Positions 1 through 9,626 of a stretch of 50,229 bases of DNA are shown in pieces; positions within the stretch are counted from its first letter, which is position 1; every line of letters begins with the position of its first letter. The notes below the pieces were generated by a model. That model did no database searches, was not told the DNA's origin, and saw only the letters and a program-made list of their open reading frames with translations. The DNA is from an uncultured Clostridia bacterium. Its GTDB lineage: Bacteria > Bacillota > Clostridia > Oscillospirales > Ruminococcaceae. The stretch spans positions 1-50,229 of the forward strand of contig CANCXY010000003.1 in the NCBI GenBank assembly GCA_947381875.1. Reading direction: 5' to 3'. The position numbers were made by a program, and so were the translations under genes.

Positions 1-1
1 A

Positions 2-3000
2 GACCGTTTGAGCAGCTACTACAAGGCGAGCGGAAGAATTGGCCAATCGGGCAGTTCGTCAAACCCGGAGATGGCAACCTTTGACACGGCAAAGGAATTT
101 TTGGATAACGACCCGCGCGTGGCCTATACAAGCTATGTGCAGGGCTGCTCCGCCGTACTGACGGACATGTACAACGCGGATGTATATGGGGAAGGCTCGA
201 TGCCCGAGTGCAAAAACAGGGATTATTTTTTTACAGGAACCCTGCTGGGCATCAACGAGGCGAGGGGATATTTGCAATCGAGACCAGTTGCCCCCACGCT
301 GGATGGGGATTTTGATATATTCTGCTATTTTCGTCAGGAACAGGCGCTGGTCGGTGCGCCGGAGCTTGTGTGGGAAGGGCATATTGTCAAGGTTTGGATT
401 CCCCAGGAAAGAGTACGGGGCGTTTTGGAGATGTTGAAAGTAGGGGAGCAGTATCTGATCCACGGGTGGGCCCATTCAGATTTGCAAATCCATGAAGAGG
501 TCTCTATTGAGAAACCTACCGTGAAGGAGCCCCATCCTGACGACACCGTACTGGATTTTGGAAGAACGAATTACCACAATGCCATATTAGAGTGGGAGCT
601 GGTGAGAAACGGAGACTTTCTGGATGCGAAACCGCTCAATCCAGACGGCACAATGTTTTATCCTGTCCCGGCAAGCGGGGAAATTGACTGGAGCGACCCG
701 GTGCTGAACGGCGTAGAGGAGGAGATGCGGATATGCCGGGAGGAACAGGGTGCGCTGCAGGTCATTGCAACGCATGATATGGAGACTCTAAGGGATGTTC
801 AGCCGGATACCGATATATATTTAGTGGACGGGCGCTGGCTGAACTATGAGGACCACGCCCAGCAGAGAAAGGTGTGCGTGGTTCACAATGAGCTGCTGAA
901 AGTGCGGGGCCTCGCGATCGGAGACACCATCACAATAAAGCTGCGGGATATAACATGGGAGAACTTTCAGTGGGGATATATCATATTTCCTTTCGCGAAA
1001 GAGTATAAAACAGCGACGGATACCTACCAGATCGTAGGAAGCTACGACAATGTACGCCCTTACCACCGCGGCTATCATGTATTGCGCAACGAAACCTTCA
1101 TTCCCTTTTCGGCGCTGCCCGCAGACTTCGATGCCGCTACCCGGACGCCCTATTTAGGCGACCTGACCTTTGTGCTGACCTCCCCGAAGGTGACAGAGGA
1201 ATTTCTGGCCGATACCCGCGACGCGCTGGCGGAAATGTCGCTGCAAGTGAATGTGTGGGATACCGGATGGGACGCGTTCCAGGAGGCCGTGCAGCCGATG
1301 GTGCGCTCGTCGCTGTATAACCTTGTGATTTTTGCGCTGATTTTGTTGATAGCGCTGTGCCTCGTGGCGTTCTTCTACTTGCGTGCCCGGCGGCGCGACG
1401 TGGCGATTGCCCGCGCGTTAGGTGTCCCGGCGGGCGTTTGTGTTCGGCAAGGGGCGCTCCCGTTAGTAATGGTCGGCTTAGCGGGGACGGCGTTTGGCAC
1501 TGTGTTTGGCTGGCAATACGCACTGAACCGCGGGGCGAAAACTTTAGCGTCCCTTAGCGCCTACGGCGAGGCTGCCGCCGAAATTGCCCTTCCCCGCTAT
1601 TGGCTCGCCGCGATTTTTGGCGGTACCTTCCTGCTGTTTTTCTTTCTGGCGATGGGCGGGATGGTGTACGTATCCCGCAAGCCGACATTGGAACTGCTGC
1701 AGGGCAATGTTCAAGTGAAACAGAAAGAGAACAAAACAGCGCAAATGGCGGCACTGGATACAATGCCCAAAGCGGCGGGCGCTGTGGCCGCGCCCGTGAG
1801 CGGGACAGGGGCGTTTCCCGCCGCGCCGTTCCAGCCTGAAAAACGCGCGTCCGGCATTGCCCATACATTGCGGTTTGTCGGTTGCTATATCCGGCGTTCT
1901 AAGGTGAAAAGCGCGCTGGTACTGCTGCTGGCGGCGCTGTTCACGGTGGGATTAGCGGCGATCCGCCTTTCGATTCTGAACAGTCACACCCGCATCGACG
2001 AATTGTATAACACCATTTCCATACAGATGACCTTGATGCCCAAAAGCTCGACGGACTATGTGATCGGCGGTTTCGCCGCGCAAAAGACCATCGACGGCAT
2101 TCAAAATACCGGATTTGCACAGGACGCCTATCTGGAGGGGCTGTGTGCCGTAACGCGCATCCGGCGGGAGGATGTCTATTTAAACGACGAGCCGCAGCCC
2201 GGCCCGCGTGACGGGGATACCGGCGAGGACTTCAGCGATGGGGCGGTGGCAAAAATACTTTCCGTCAATGACTTTGACAGGTTCCTGTCCGCCGGCAGCG
2301 GCACTGAAATCGAAATCGCCTATCATGACGGATGGGACGCGGGGATCTTTGCACGTGACTGGCGGGACAGCGAGGCGCTGCCGGTACTCATGCCCGCATT
2401 CCTGTGTGAGAGCTTGCATATCCCCCTCGGCAGCCGTGTGGCGCTGGATATTCTGCGGGAGGACAGCGGGGCGATCGGAACACACCTTTTACAGGTGGTC
2501 GGCACCTATACCGGGACGCTGACAGCCAGCCAATGGGACGGTGTGCCCTGCCTGCTGGCGCCTGTGAGCGTATTGGATACTGTAACGCAGAGCCATATCT
2601 TTTACACCACCGCCCATTTTGCGCTGGACCCGGCATGGAACAGGGAACTGGACACCGTGCGCACAGCGGTGGAGGAGATCACGGAAGACTATGGGGCCGG
2701 GCTGATCCCGCTGCGCCCCATGATATGGGACGAGGAACTGAAACAGGCGGTCGAACCGCTGGAAAACAGCATTCGCCTGATGGAAATGCTGTTCCCCATC
2801 GCGCTGACCTTGAGCCTTCTGGCGGCGTTCGGTGTGTCGGCGCTGCTGATTCTGACCGAAGCAAGGGAAGCGGCGATTATGCGCGTGCTCGGCACGACGA
2901 AGCTGCGCAGCCGCATCATCCTCTCGCTGCAGGTGATCTTCATGGTGCTGGCCGGGCTGATGATAGGTCTTACCGTGTCCTTCGCGTGGGCGGGAAGTCT

Positions 3001-3139
3001 TGGTCTCGCGTGGGCGACGGCGGGGCTGTCGCTGCTCTGCGCGGCGGCGTATCTGCTTTGTGCGGCTGCGGGTTCCGCTGCGGGTGCGGTAATCGTGACG
3101 AACCGCTCGCCGCTGGAGCTGCTGCAAGTGAAAGAGTGA
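2..3139 (+). CDS. FtsX/MacB-type ABC transporter permease, 5' end outside window
   Basis: The reading frame is open from the first complete codon at base 2, so the true start lies upstream; the TTG at 8 is only an internal leucine. About 1045 residues are visible. A long extracytoplasmic region is followed by a hydrophobic helix near residue 435-460, then two more helices, a second extracytoplasmic domain entered by a helix near 640, and three C-terminal helices after about residue 925. The helix-adjacent segments (ARALGVPAGV and MRVLGTTKLRSR) are typical of FtsX-domain permeases, which carry this block twice in the long MacB-like form. It is followed by a lipoprotein and a LolD/MacB-type ATPase on the same strand, so the three probably form one envelope transporter. 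FtsX-type permeases usually act on substrates in or outside the membrane rather than importing solutes. The substrate is unknown. Confidence 0.85.
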   Translation, partial: DRLSSYYKASGRIGQSGSSSNPEMATFDTAKEFLDNDPRVAYTSYVQGCSAVLTDMYNADVYGEGSMPECKNRDYFFTGTLLGINEARGYLQSRPVAPTLDGDFDIFCYFRQEQALVGAPELVWEGHIVKVWIPQERVRGVLEMLKVGEQYLIHGWAHSDLQIHEEVSIEKPTVKEPHPDDTVLDFGRTNYHNAILEWELVRNGDFLDAKPLNPDGTMFYPVPASGEIDWSDPVLNGVEEEMRICREEQGALQVIATHDMETLRDVQPDTDIYLVDGRWLNYEDHAQQRKVCVVHNELLKVRGLAIGDTITIKLRDITWENFQWGYIIFPFAKEYKTATDTYQIVGSYDNVRPYHRGYHVLRNETFIPFSALPADFDAATRTPYLGDLTFVLTSPKVTEEFLADTRDALAEMSLQVNVWDTGWDAFQEAVQPMVRSSLYNLVIFALILLIALCLVAFFYLRARRRDVAIARALGVPAGVCVRQGALPLVMVGLAGTAFGTVFGWQYALNRGAKTLASLSAYGEAAAEIALPRYWLAAIFGGTFLLFFFLAMGGMVYVSRKPTLELLQGNVQVKQKENKTAQMAALDTMPKAAGAVAAPVSGTGAFPAAPFQPEKRASGIAHTLRFVGCYIRRSKVKSALVLLLAALFTVGLAAIRLSILNSHTRIDELYNTISIQMTLMPKSSTDYVIGGFAAQKTIDGIQNTGFAQDAYLEGLCAVTRIRREDVYLNDEPQPGPRDGDTGEDFSDGAVAKILSVNDFDRFLSAGSGTEIEIAYHDGWDAGIFARDWRDSEALPVLMPAFLCESLHIPLGSRVALDILREDSGAIGTHLLQVVGTYTGTLTASQWDGVPCLLAPVSVLDTVTQSHIFYTTAHFALDPAWNRELDTVRTAVEEITEDYGAGLIPLRPMIWDEELKQAVEPLENSIRLMEMLFPIALTLSLLAAFGVSALLILTEAREAAIMRVLGTTKLRSRIILSLQVIFMVLAGLMIGLTVSFAWAGSLGLAWATAGLSLLCAAAYLLCAAAGSAAGAVIVTNRSPLELLQVKE

Positions 3140-3203
3140 TGAAATTGACGCATCTCCGCGCCCGAAGGATGAGGAGATGCAGAAAAGGGGGAAACAAAGG
3201 ACA

Positions 3204-5441
3204 ATGAAAAAGTTCCTGTCACTTGCGCTGGCGGCTGTCCTGCTGCTGTCACTAACGGCCTGCGGCGGCGGTGTGCCGTCCAGCAGCGCCGACATATCCG
3301 ATCCCGGCAGCGCCGCAGACCGCACCAGTTCCGGTGGTGCTGTAGGCGGCACGGGTTCCGTTTCGGCCTCTGTGTCCGGTCCGGCTGAAACGAAAGACGA
3401 TGAAAACGAAAACAGGATCATTTTAGGCGATGACGGACTTCAGGAAGCATGGGGAAAATATTACGGCGATTTCCGCTATCCGGGTTTGGGCAGCGGATAC
3501 GCCGGTACGACCGACCCGCAGATTTGGGCCCTGACGGCCGGCTATGCCGTGATGGAAACGGACCGGAACGGCGCTTACCAGTGGAACACTACCGTTGTGA
3601 AGGAACACTTTATGACGGAAAACGAGGACGGCACCGCCACATTTCATGTGGAGATCAACCACGACCTCACCTACAGCGACGGCACCCCTGTTACGGTGAA
3701 AGATTACCTTGCGCGTTTGATGGCGTTTTCCACACAGGCCGCCGTGGAAGCGGGCGCTTCCGGGCTGGAGGGGCAGCGGTTTAAGGGCTTCCAAGCCTAC
3801 CATGCCTATGTGGGGGACAATGCGGGCGAGGAAACAGACGGCGTGACGGCAAGCCCGGTTTTCTCCGGCGTGCGCATGATTGACGATTACACCTATGAGC
3901 TGACGGCCTCCGATGCGTTTTACCCCTACTATTTTGCGTATACCTATGTTGCCTTACAGCCGGATGTGCCCGCCATGTGGCTGGGTGAAGGCGTGGATAT
4001 TATGGACGACGGCGAGGGCTGTTATCTCTCGGACGCATTCTATGAAAAAATCGGCTCCTCCTTCAAATCGGCGCAGACCATCACAGCCGGTCGCTATGAT
4101 ACCACGAAATTCCCGTTCAGCGGGCCCTATCAGATCACGGAATGGGATAAAGACTCCTTTCGTGTCATCATGCAGATCAACCCGGCTTATAAGGGCAATT
4201 TCGAGGGTCAGGTCCCTTCCATTGAGACAGTTGAGTTTGTTCCCCTTACGAACGAAGTAGAGGTCACGGATGGGACGCATCTGGACCAGCTCCAAAGGGG
4301 CGGCGTAGATGTACAGCCCGCTGTTACCGGCAACAAGATTAAGACCGCGCTGGAGATGGTGGACAGCGGGAATTTCGCCGCGGGCTGCTATCAGCGCGCC
4401 GGGTACAGTAAGCTGGATATTGCCTGCGACTTCGGCCCCACGATGTTCCCGGAGGTGCGCAAGGCGCTGGCACATCTGCTGGATCGCGAGGCGTTTTGCG
4501 AAACCTTCCTGGATGGCTATGGCGTGGTGATGGACGCACCGTACAGCCCTGATTTCTCCATGTGGCAGGCTGTGAAAGATGAGATCGAACTGACGGACTA
4601 TGCCTATTCGCCCGACATCGCCAAACAAATTTTGGAGGAGGGCGGCTGGATTTACAATTCCAAAGGCGGACCGTATGAGGAAGGCGCGGAGGGCGTCGAT
4701 GCCGTGCGCTATAAGAAGCTGACAGCCCAGGAAGCGGGTGTGCTGGACGGCTTGAACAAGACCTATGCGGTCACTGCGAATACGGGCCGTGTCACCTATC
4801 AGACCGTGGAGATTGGCGGTGAATACTATCTGCCGCTTGCCATCAACTGGCTCGGTACCGAGAGAAGCGCGGCTACAGACCTGCTCACCATGATGATGGC
4901 GGCGAGCCCGGACGTCGCCGCCGCGGGCATGGCAATTCGTGCCACCGTCAACGGTCACAAAGCCCTGTTGGGCAATATGTACCGCCAACCCGAAAAAGGC
5001 TATGAGGGCGTGCCGGTCTATAACATGTTCAGTATCGCAGTAGACTGGCCCGATTCCGTGTATGATGACTCCTATTGCTGGTCGCTCGACCCCGCATATG
5101 ATGCGTATTCCTCCAACAGGCTGTACGATGTATATGACGCGGCGTTCCCTTACGACCCGTCGGGCGAGAAGCTGACGTATGAGGAAGCGATGGAAGCGTC
5201 AGGAGGCAGGCTGGGGATGGATTACCTCTCGATGGCGATGGTGTACAATGCCGCCACCGAGGAGGAATACAACCAGTGGTGGAAAGGCTATATAGAGCGC
5301 TGGAACGAGCTTATGCCGGATATTCCCCTATACGCCAATCTGTATTATTATGTATACAACGCCAAGCTGGAAAACTTCGAGCTGACGCCGTTCTTCGGCC
5401 AGGAGCGCGCTATCATTTATGCGAACATTAAGGGCTATTGA
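3204..5441 (+). CDS. Family-5 (peptide/nickel type) solute-binding lipoprotein
   Basis: The start at 3204 is preferred over upstream in-frame codons because it gives a clean lipoprotein signal (MKKFLSLALAAVLLLSLTAC, lipid-attached Cys20) with an AAAGGA ribosome site just upstream. A Ser/Gly-rich linker follows. The body has family SBP_bac_5 features: a segment on substrate-driven synthesis of the bound state (TYSDGTPVTVKDYLARL), the conserved VRKALAHLLDREAF block, and a C-terminal WNELMPDIPLY region. At 745 residues it is longer than the usual 500-600. Family members bind oligopeptides, nickel or small organics for Opp/Dpp importers, but no DppB/DppC permeases lie nearby. The partner genes instead encode an FtsX-type permease and a MacB-like ATPase, so the role of binding protein here is uncertain. 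Confidence 0.88.
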   Translation: MKKFLSLALAAVLLLSLTACGGGVPSSSADISDPGSAADRTSSGGAVGGTGSVSASVSGPAETKDDENENRIILGDDGLQEAWGKYYGDFRYPGLGSGYAGTTDPQIWALTAGYAVMETDRNGAYQWNTTVVKEHFMTENEDGTATFHVEINHDLTYSDGTPVTVKDYLARLMAFSTQAAVEAGASGLEGQRFKGFQAYHAYVGDNAGEETDGVTASPVFSGVRMIDDYTYELTASDAFYPYYFAYTYVALQPDVPAMWLGEGVDIMDDGEGCYLSDAFYEKIGSSFKSAQTITAGRYDTTKFPFSGPYQITEWDKDSFRVIMQINPAYKGNFEGQVPSIETVEFVPLTNEVEVTDGTHLDQLQRGGVDVQPAVTGNKIKTALEMVDSGNFAAGCYQRAGYSKLDIACDFGPTMFPEVRKALAHLLDREAFCETFLDGYGVVMDAPYSPDFSMWQAVKDEIELTDYAYSPDIAKQILEEGGWIYNSKGGPYEEGAEGVDAVRYKKLTAQEAGVLDGLNKTYAVTANTGRVTYQTVEIGGEYYLPLAINWLGTERSAATDLLTMMMAASPDVAAAGMAIRATVNGHKALLGNMYRQPEKGYEGVPVYNMFSIAVDWPDSVYDDSYCWSLDPAYDAYSSNRLYDVYDAAFPYDPSGEKLTYEEAMEASGGRLGMDYLSMAMVYNAATEEEYNQWWKGYIERWNELMPDIPLYANLYYYVYNAKLENFELTPFFGQERAIIYANIKGY

Positions 5442-5484
5442 GAAGCATACTTTTCACCATACTTTTATGATAGGAGGAAAAAAC

Positions 5485-6150
5485 ATGAGTGAACTGAAAG
5501 TAGAAAATGTAAGCTATCGTTACAAAAACTCCTCCCGCAAGGCACTGTCCGAAGTGTCCTGCGCATTCCAGGCGGGCACTGTCACTTCTGTGGTGGGGCC
5601 GTCCGGCAGCGGCAAAACGACGCTGCTTTCTATCCTGGCGGGGCTGGATAGGCCAGAGGAAGGAAAAGTACTTCTCAATGGCCAGGACCTTGCCGGGAAG
5701 GACCTGGACGCTTACAGGCGGGAGGATGTATCCGTCATTTTCCAGGCGTTCCAGCTTTTCCCGCTGCTGACGGTGATAGAGAATGTATGCTATCCTATGG
5801 AACTGAACGGCATAGCCAAAGCGGAGGCCCAAAAGCGGGCGAGGGTTTTGTTAGCGAGGATGGACATCAGCGAGGAAAAGTGGAAACGTTATCCGGCCAA
5901 TTTATCCGGGGGCGAACAGCAGCGGGTAGCCATTGCGCGTTCCCTGGCTACGGGCGCGGGTATCCTGTTGGCGGATGAGCCGACCGGAAATTTAGACGGA
6001 CAGAACACCACCAACGTGATGGAGATTCTCACCCGTTTAGCTCATGAAGATGGGTACTGTGTGATTATCGTCACCCACGACCCCGCCATCGCCGAAGCGT
6101 CCGATTATGTCTACCGTATGGCGGACGGCGTGCTGGCAAAAGCAGGCTAA
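5485..6150 (+). CDS. LolD/MacB-type ABC transporter ATP-binding protein
   Basis: The 221-residue cytoplasmic ATPase starts at ATG 5485 behind a strong AGGAGG site. It shows Walker A GPSGSGKT (residues 38-45), the Q-loop region VIFQAFQLFPLLTVIENV, the signature LSGGEQQRVAIARSLA (from residue 140), Walker B ILLADEPTGNLD (from 160) and the switch histidine in VIIVTHDPAIAE. The DEPTGNLD form and short length place it in the LolD/MacB/FtsE group that energises FtsX-type permeases, matching the permease two genes upstream. It lies 43 bases after the lipoprotein gene, so all three are probably one transcript. Confidence 0.93.
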   Translation: MSELKVENVSYRYKNSSRKALSEVSCAFQAGTVTSVVGPSGSGKTTLLSILAGLDRPEEGKVLLNGQDLAGKDLDAYRREDVSVIFQAFQLFPLLTVIENVCYPMELNGIAKAEAQKRARVLLARMDISEEKWKRYPANLSGGEQQRVAIARSLATGAGILLADEPTGNLDGQNTTNVMEILTRLAHEDGYCVIIVTHDPAIAEASDYVYRMADGVLAKAG

Positions 6151-6163
6151 CTTGGCAGAAGCA

Positions 6164-7966
6164 ATGAAAAGACGTATATGTACTAATTTTAGATCATTCT
6201 TTTCAGTTATTCACACCTGTTTTACGTTATCATGGAAAACCTCAGCACTATATACAGTGCTGAGGCTTTCCTGCAATTTGCTTGTACCCGCGTTGTCCCT
6301 TGTCTGTGCATTTCTGGGAAAAGATATTTTGAACCTAATAGCAGGAATCACCCAATGGGCGAATCCTATGTGCTCATTGTTTTTATTTTCTGTTGGACTC
6401 CTGCTGGCCAATGTCCTGCGTTCTCTGCTTCAAAAAGCTCAGGTTTATGCGCAAAATCTGCATGAAGAAATTATCAATCGGGAACTCGCATTATTTATGA
6501 TGGATAAGGCGGGAACAGCTGATATTGAGTATTTTGATAATGCTGAATATTATGATAAACTGTCTGCCTGCACCCGCGATGCGTTTGTAATATCGCAACT
6601 GTTATGGAACACGATTTCGGTTGTCGGAGCGTTGTTCTCTATGATAGTTTCTTTTATTGCCTTGAGCCGGTTAAAATGGGTGTATGGCGTTTTGATGCTG
6701 TGCGCCACCATCCCGGCCTCCATAGCGTCAGTCAAGTATACAAAGACACTCTATACCCTCAGCCTGGAACAGATAAACGGTGAACGGCAAAAAGGGTATT
6801 TACAAAGTCTGTTGCTTGAGCGACGCTACGCACAAGGGTTGCGTTTATTTGATGTGTGTGATAAAATTAAAGAAAGATACAGCCGTTTATGGGACACTCT
6901 TTTTTCAGAGAAAAAGAGTGTGAATAAAAAAAGAGCTATCCTGACCGGCCTGTTAGAATGTCTGCCGGAGTTCATGATGGCCCTAATTGGCCTTGATATC
7001 GCCGTGAGCGTTTTGGATGGCTATGCCACAGTGGGTGACTATTCCCTTTATACCGGGCTGATTTCACAGTTGTGGAATGGGGTATATATGCTGTCTAACG
7101 CAGTCATACAAATCTATGATAACCAGTTAAAAGTATCCAATTTGAAGACATTAGGGGAATATCCGAATCGTATTTTGGATACAGGCACAATAGAGGTCCA
7201 TAGAATTGACACAATCGAGTTTAATCATGTCAGCTTTTCCTATCCTGGCACACAGAAACAGGTACTGGACGACGTTTCATTTTATTTAGGCAAGGGGGAA
7301 AGAGTAGCCTTAGTGGGTTTGAATGGTTCCGGCAAATCTACACTTATAAAGCTGCTGCTGCGCTTATACGAAACGGATAAGGGAAGCATAAAAATCAACG
7401 GTGCTGATATTCGCGAATATAAGCTGAAATCGCTCCGACAAAATTTCAGCGTCTACTTCCAGGATGACCCAAGCTATAGTTTTACTTTGAGGGAAAACAT
7501 AGCCATTGCGGATATGGAAAAGTCAAGCAATGATGAGGAAATCATTCGGGCTTTAACAGATAGTGGCGCAGGGGATATTTTGGAACGCTCTCAGACAGGG
7601 CTGGACGCGTCGGTTTCCCGGCTTTTCGATAGCCAGGGGATTGAACTGTCCGGGGGACAATATCAGAAACTTGCCTTGGCACGGGCGTTCTATCGGCGAC
7701 ACTCGGTATTGATTTTAGATGAGCCATCCTCCAATCTTGATCCGCGCTCCGAACATCAGATATTTGAGAAGCTGAAAATTTTTACAAAAGGGAAGACTAC
7801 TTTATTTACGTCGCATAGACTGACAAATGTAATGCTGGCAGATCGAATTGTTGTATTGGAGAATGGCCGTGTGTTGGAGGAAGGTACACAACGGGACCTT
7901 TTGGAACATAACGGACGATTTGCGGAACTGTTTCGGTATCAGCAAGAGCGGTACCAAACAGATTAA
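6164..7966 (+). CDS. ABC exporter, fused membrane and ATPase domains (peptide-export type)
   Basis: The 600-residue protein has an N-terminal half with about six hydrophobic segments (residues about 20-320) and a C-terminal ATPase with Walker A VGLNGSGKST (about 384-393), signature LSGGQYQKLALARAF (about 495), Walker B HSVLILDEPSSNLD and the switch histidine in TLFTSHRLTN. No N-terminal C39 peptidase is present. ATG 6164 is chosen because the longer frame would overlap the preceding ATPase gene; the ribosome site is weak. The architecture fits homodimeric exporters of peptides or lipids. The gene and its downstream neighbour are visibly AT-richer than the flanks, which suggests separate ancestry. 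The subtilisin-like protein 14 bases downstream makes peptide maturation and export the most attractive reading, but no precursor peptide gene was found nearby. Confidence 0.88.
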   Translation: MKRRICTNFRSFFSVIHTCFTLSWKTSALYTVLRLSCNLLVPALSLVCAFLGKDILNLIAGITQWANPMCSLFLFSVGLLLANVLRSLLQKAQVYAQNLHEEIINRELALFMMDKAGTADIEYFDNAEYYDKLSACTRDAFVISQLLWNTISVVGALFSMIVSFIALSRLKWVYGVLMLCATIPASIASVKYTKTLYTLSLEQINGERQKGYLQSLLLERRYAQGLRLFDVCDKIKERYSRLWDTLFSEKKSVNKKRAILTGLLECLPEFMMALIGLDIAVSVLDGYATVGDYSLYTGLISQLWNGVYMLSNAVIQIYDNQLKVSNLKTLGEYPNRILDTGTIEVHRIDTIEFNHVSFSYPGTQKQVLDDVSFYLGKGERVALVGLNGSGKSTLIKLLLRLYETDKGSIKINGADIREYKLKSLRQNFSVYFQDDPSYSFTLRENIAIADMEKSSNDEEIIRALTDSGAGDILERSQTGLDASVSRLFDSQGIELSGGQYQKLALARAFYRRHSVLILDEPSSNLDPRSEHQIFEKLKIFTKGKTTLFTSHRLTNVMLADRIVVLENGRVLEEGTQRDLLEHNGRFAELFRYQQERYQTD

Positions 7967-7980
7967 GAGGGATAGTTTCT

Positions 7981-9399
7981 ATGTTGATCGCACTGATTGA
8001 TGACGGAATCTTTACAGGAGTATGCAAGGACATCCGATTAGAATATGACCTCATTGTCGAGGATGATGGCACTGTTCGTCCCCGTCGCGCTGATGAGCGC
8101 ATTTTGACAAATCATGGCACAACCTGCGCGCAAATCATACACAAATATGCGCCTTCTGCCAGTTTTTGTTCCCTGAGTATTTTCCATAAGCCTAAGCTCA
8201 AAACATCTATACACAAATTGTTGGCAGCACTGCAATGGTGTAAGGAACATCATGTTCCGATCGTTCATATGAGTATTGGCACTACACGTCCCTGTGATTA
8301 TCGGCCCATCCATAATGTTATCTTTAGCATGCTCCGACAAGGACAAATAATTGTGGCAGCCCACAGCAATCAAAAGGAGCGATATACAGTTCCAGCTTGC
8401 TGCACAGGTGTGTTTGGGGTTGCGACTAACCCGGAATTGAAAGAGTCAGCTTTTTATATTACAGACACTGCTGACTTATGGGGCGTTCAAATTTTTGCTT
8501 CCTCCAGGCACGATTTATCTGAATATGCTAATGGATGTAAAGAGACGATCATATCAAATAGTTATGCGGCTCCAACCATTACAGCAAAGATACATGAGGT
8601 AGTCTCCTCAATGAATGGTGCAACCAGCTCATTGTATGCCATGTACCAGGATTTGGCGGGCAGGCGAATATCAATTACAAGAATGTTCCCAGACTTTCTG
8701 ACAGAAGCGCTTATATTTGATCCAGGTAATTATATCAAGCAGCGTGATTACGCTTCGTTTAATATCCTGGGACAGTATTCTAATACGATTGCTTTCTTAG
8801 ACGCAATACGGCAAGACCGAAAAACGCCAATCATCTTGCTACCGTCCCCTTATATCACGACTGATTTTATAGATGCTATATGCAACTATTCCATAGAACG
8901 GCTTGGCGTTGTATATGTTGGGACGGTGCCGGAATATTTGCGGATGAAGCTCCCCTGTGCTTTATGGGACGAGAGTATCTGCCAGTCATTTTATAAAAGA
9001 ATGAAGCCCGAACTTATTGATCCGGAAATCGTAATTATACGCGTGGAGCCACAAGGAGAAGGGGCACTTCGTCTTTTGGGCAGGCTGAAAATGTATTTAA
9101 ACGAAAATGGGTGTAGCTGTATTGCCATTTCAGATTTCCCAGGAGCGTATCTATATGGGCTGGAATATTTGCCGGAAGGCTGTTCGTTAAAGGAAGCACT
9201 TTCATATTTGTGTTATATACAGCGCCCGGACATTGTGCTATACTCAGTGCAGAATGATGCGGAAACAATCCACGGAAGTATGATGATTAAATTGGATGAT
9301 TGTCATGCTGGTACGCGCTCTAAGGATGTGGCTGTTTTGCCAGCAACGCCTACGGATGAGGATATACAGAAATTTCTATCTATTTTGATAGAGGAATAG
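7981..9399 (+). CDS. Cytoplasmic subtilisin-like (S8) protein with unassigned C-terminal domain
   Basis: The 472-residue protein starts at ATG 7981 behind AAGAGGGA. Residues 1-205 follow the subtilase order: IALIDDGI (catalytic Asp7), NHGTTCAQII (His45) and SNSYAAPTITAKI (Ser194, equivalent to the usual GTSMAAP). There is no signal peptide or propeptide, and the catalytic domain is compact. Residues about 270-472 form a second domain with alternating hydrophobic strands (TPIILLPSP, PEIVIIRVEPQGEGALRLLG, PDIVLYSVQ), vaguely like a Rossmann or degenerate P-loop fold; I do not recognise it securely. Subtilase-like proteins next to exporters occur in clostridial ribosomal-peptide clusters, where they may trim a leader peptide. 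The AT-rich composition matches the exporter, and the two genes appear co-transcribed. Confidence 0.75.
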   Translation: MLIALIDDGIFTGVCKDIRLEYDLIVEDDGTVRPRRADERILTNHGTTCAQIIHKYAPSASFCSLSIFHKPKLKTSIHKLLAALQWCKEHHVPIVHMSIGTTRPCDYRPIHNVIFSMLRQGQIIVAAHSNQKERYTVPACCTGVFGVATNPELKESAFYITDTADLWGVQIFASSRHDLSEYANGCKETIISNSYAAPTITAKIHEVVSSMNGATSSLYAMYQDLAGRRISITRMFPDFLTEALIFDPGNYIKQRDYASFNILGQYSNTIAFLDAIRQDRKTPIILLPSPYITTDFIDAICNYSIERLGVVYVGTVPEYLRMKLPCALWDESICQSFYKRMKPELIDPEIVIIRVEPQGEGALRLLGRLKMYLNENGCSCIAISDFPGAYLYGLEYLPEGCSLKEALSYLCYIQRPDIVLYSVQNDAETIHGSMMIKLDDCHAGTRSKDVAVLPATPTDEDIQKFLSILIEE

Positions 9400-9405
9400 T
9401 TCTTG

Positions 9406-9457
9406 CGAGGAATCACAAAGAAGCTTGTCTGAGGGAAGCGGTCAAATCCTCGTTTTT
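9406..9457 (+). terminator. Possible intrinsic terminator after the protease gene
   Basis: CGAGGA (9406-9411) pairs with TCCTCG (9447-9452), which is followed directly by five T. The 35-base loop contains a smaller GCTT/AAGC pairing. The outer stem is only six base pairs, so termination would be partial. It would separate the exporter-protease pair from the TPR-Rhs operon. Confidence 0.35.
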
Positions 9458-9575
9458 CGGCTTCCCCAGCCAACCCCGCGAGGTCTCCGGCAATTTCTGC
9501 GGGTATACCTGCTTGGATACCCGTCAGAGCCGGGGAAAATAGACAAGATGGATTTCCGAGTCCTTTTTGCCATTC

Positions 9576-9605
9576 TTGATGAAAGCCAGCGAAATTTGGT
9601 AAAAC
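9576..9605 (+). promoter_or_regulatory. Weak sigma-A-like promoter candidate for the TPR-Rhs operon
   Basis: TTGATG (9576-9581) and TAAAAC (9600-9605), 18 bases apart, each match consensus at four of six positions and lie about 21 bases before the TPR gene start. Apart from this candidate and the upstream hairpin, nothing recognisable lies in 9400-9626. Confidence 0.25.
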
Positions 9606-9626
9606 AAAATAGGGAGGCTGATAGAG

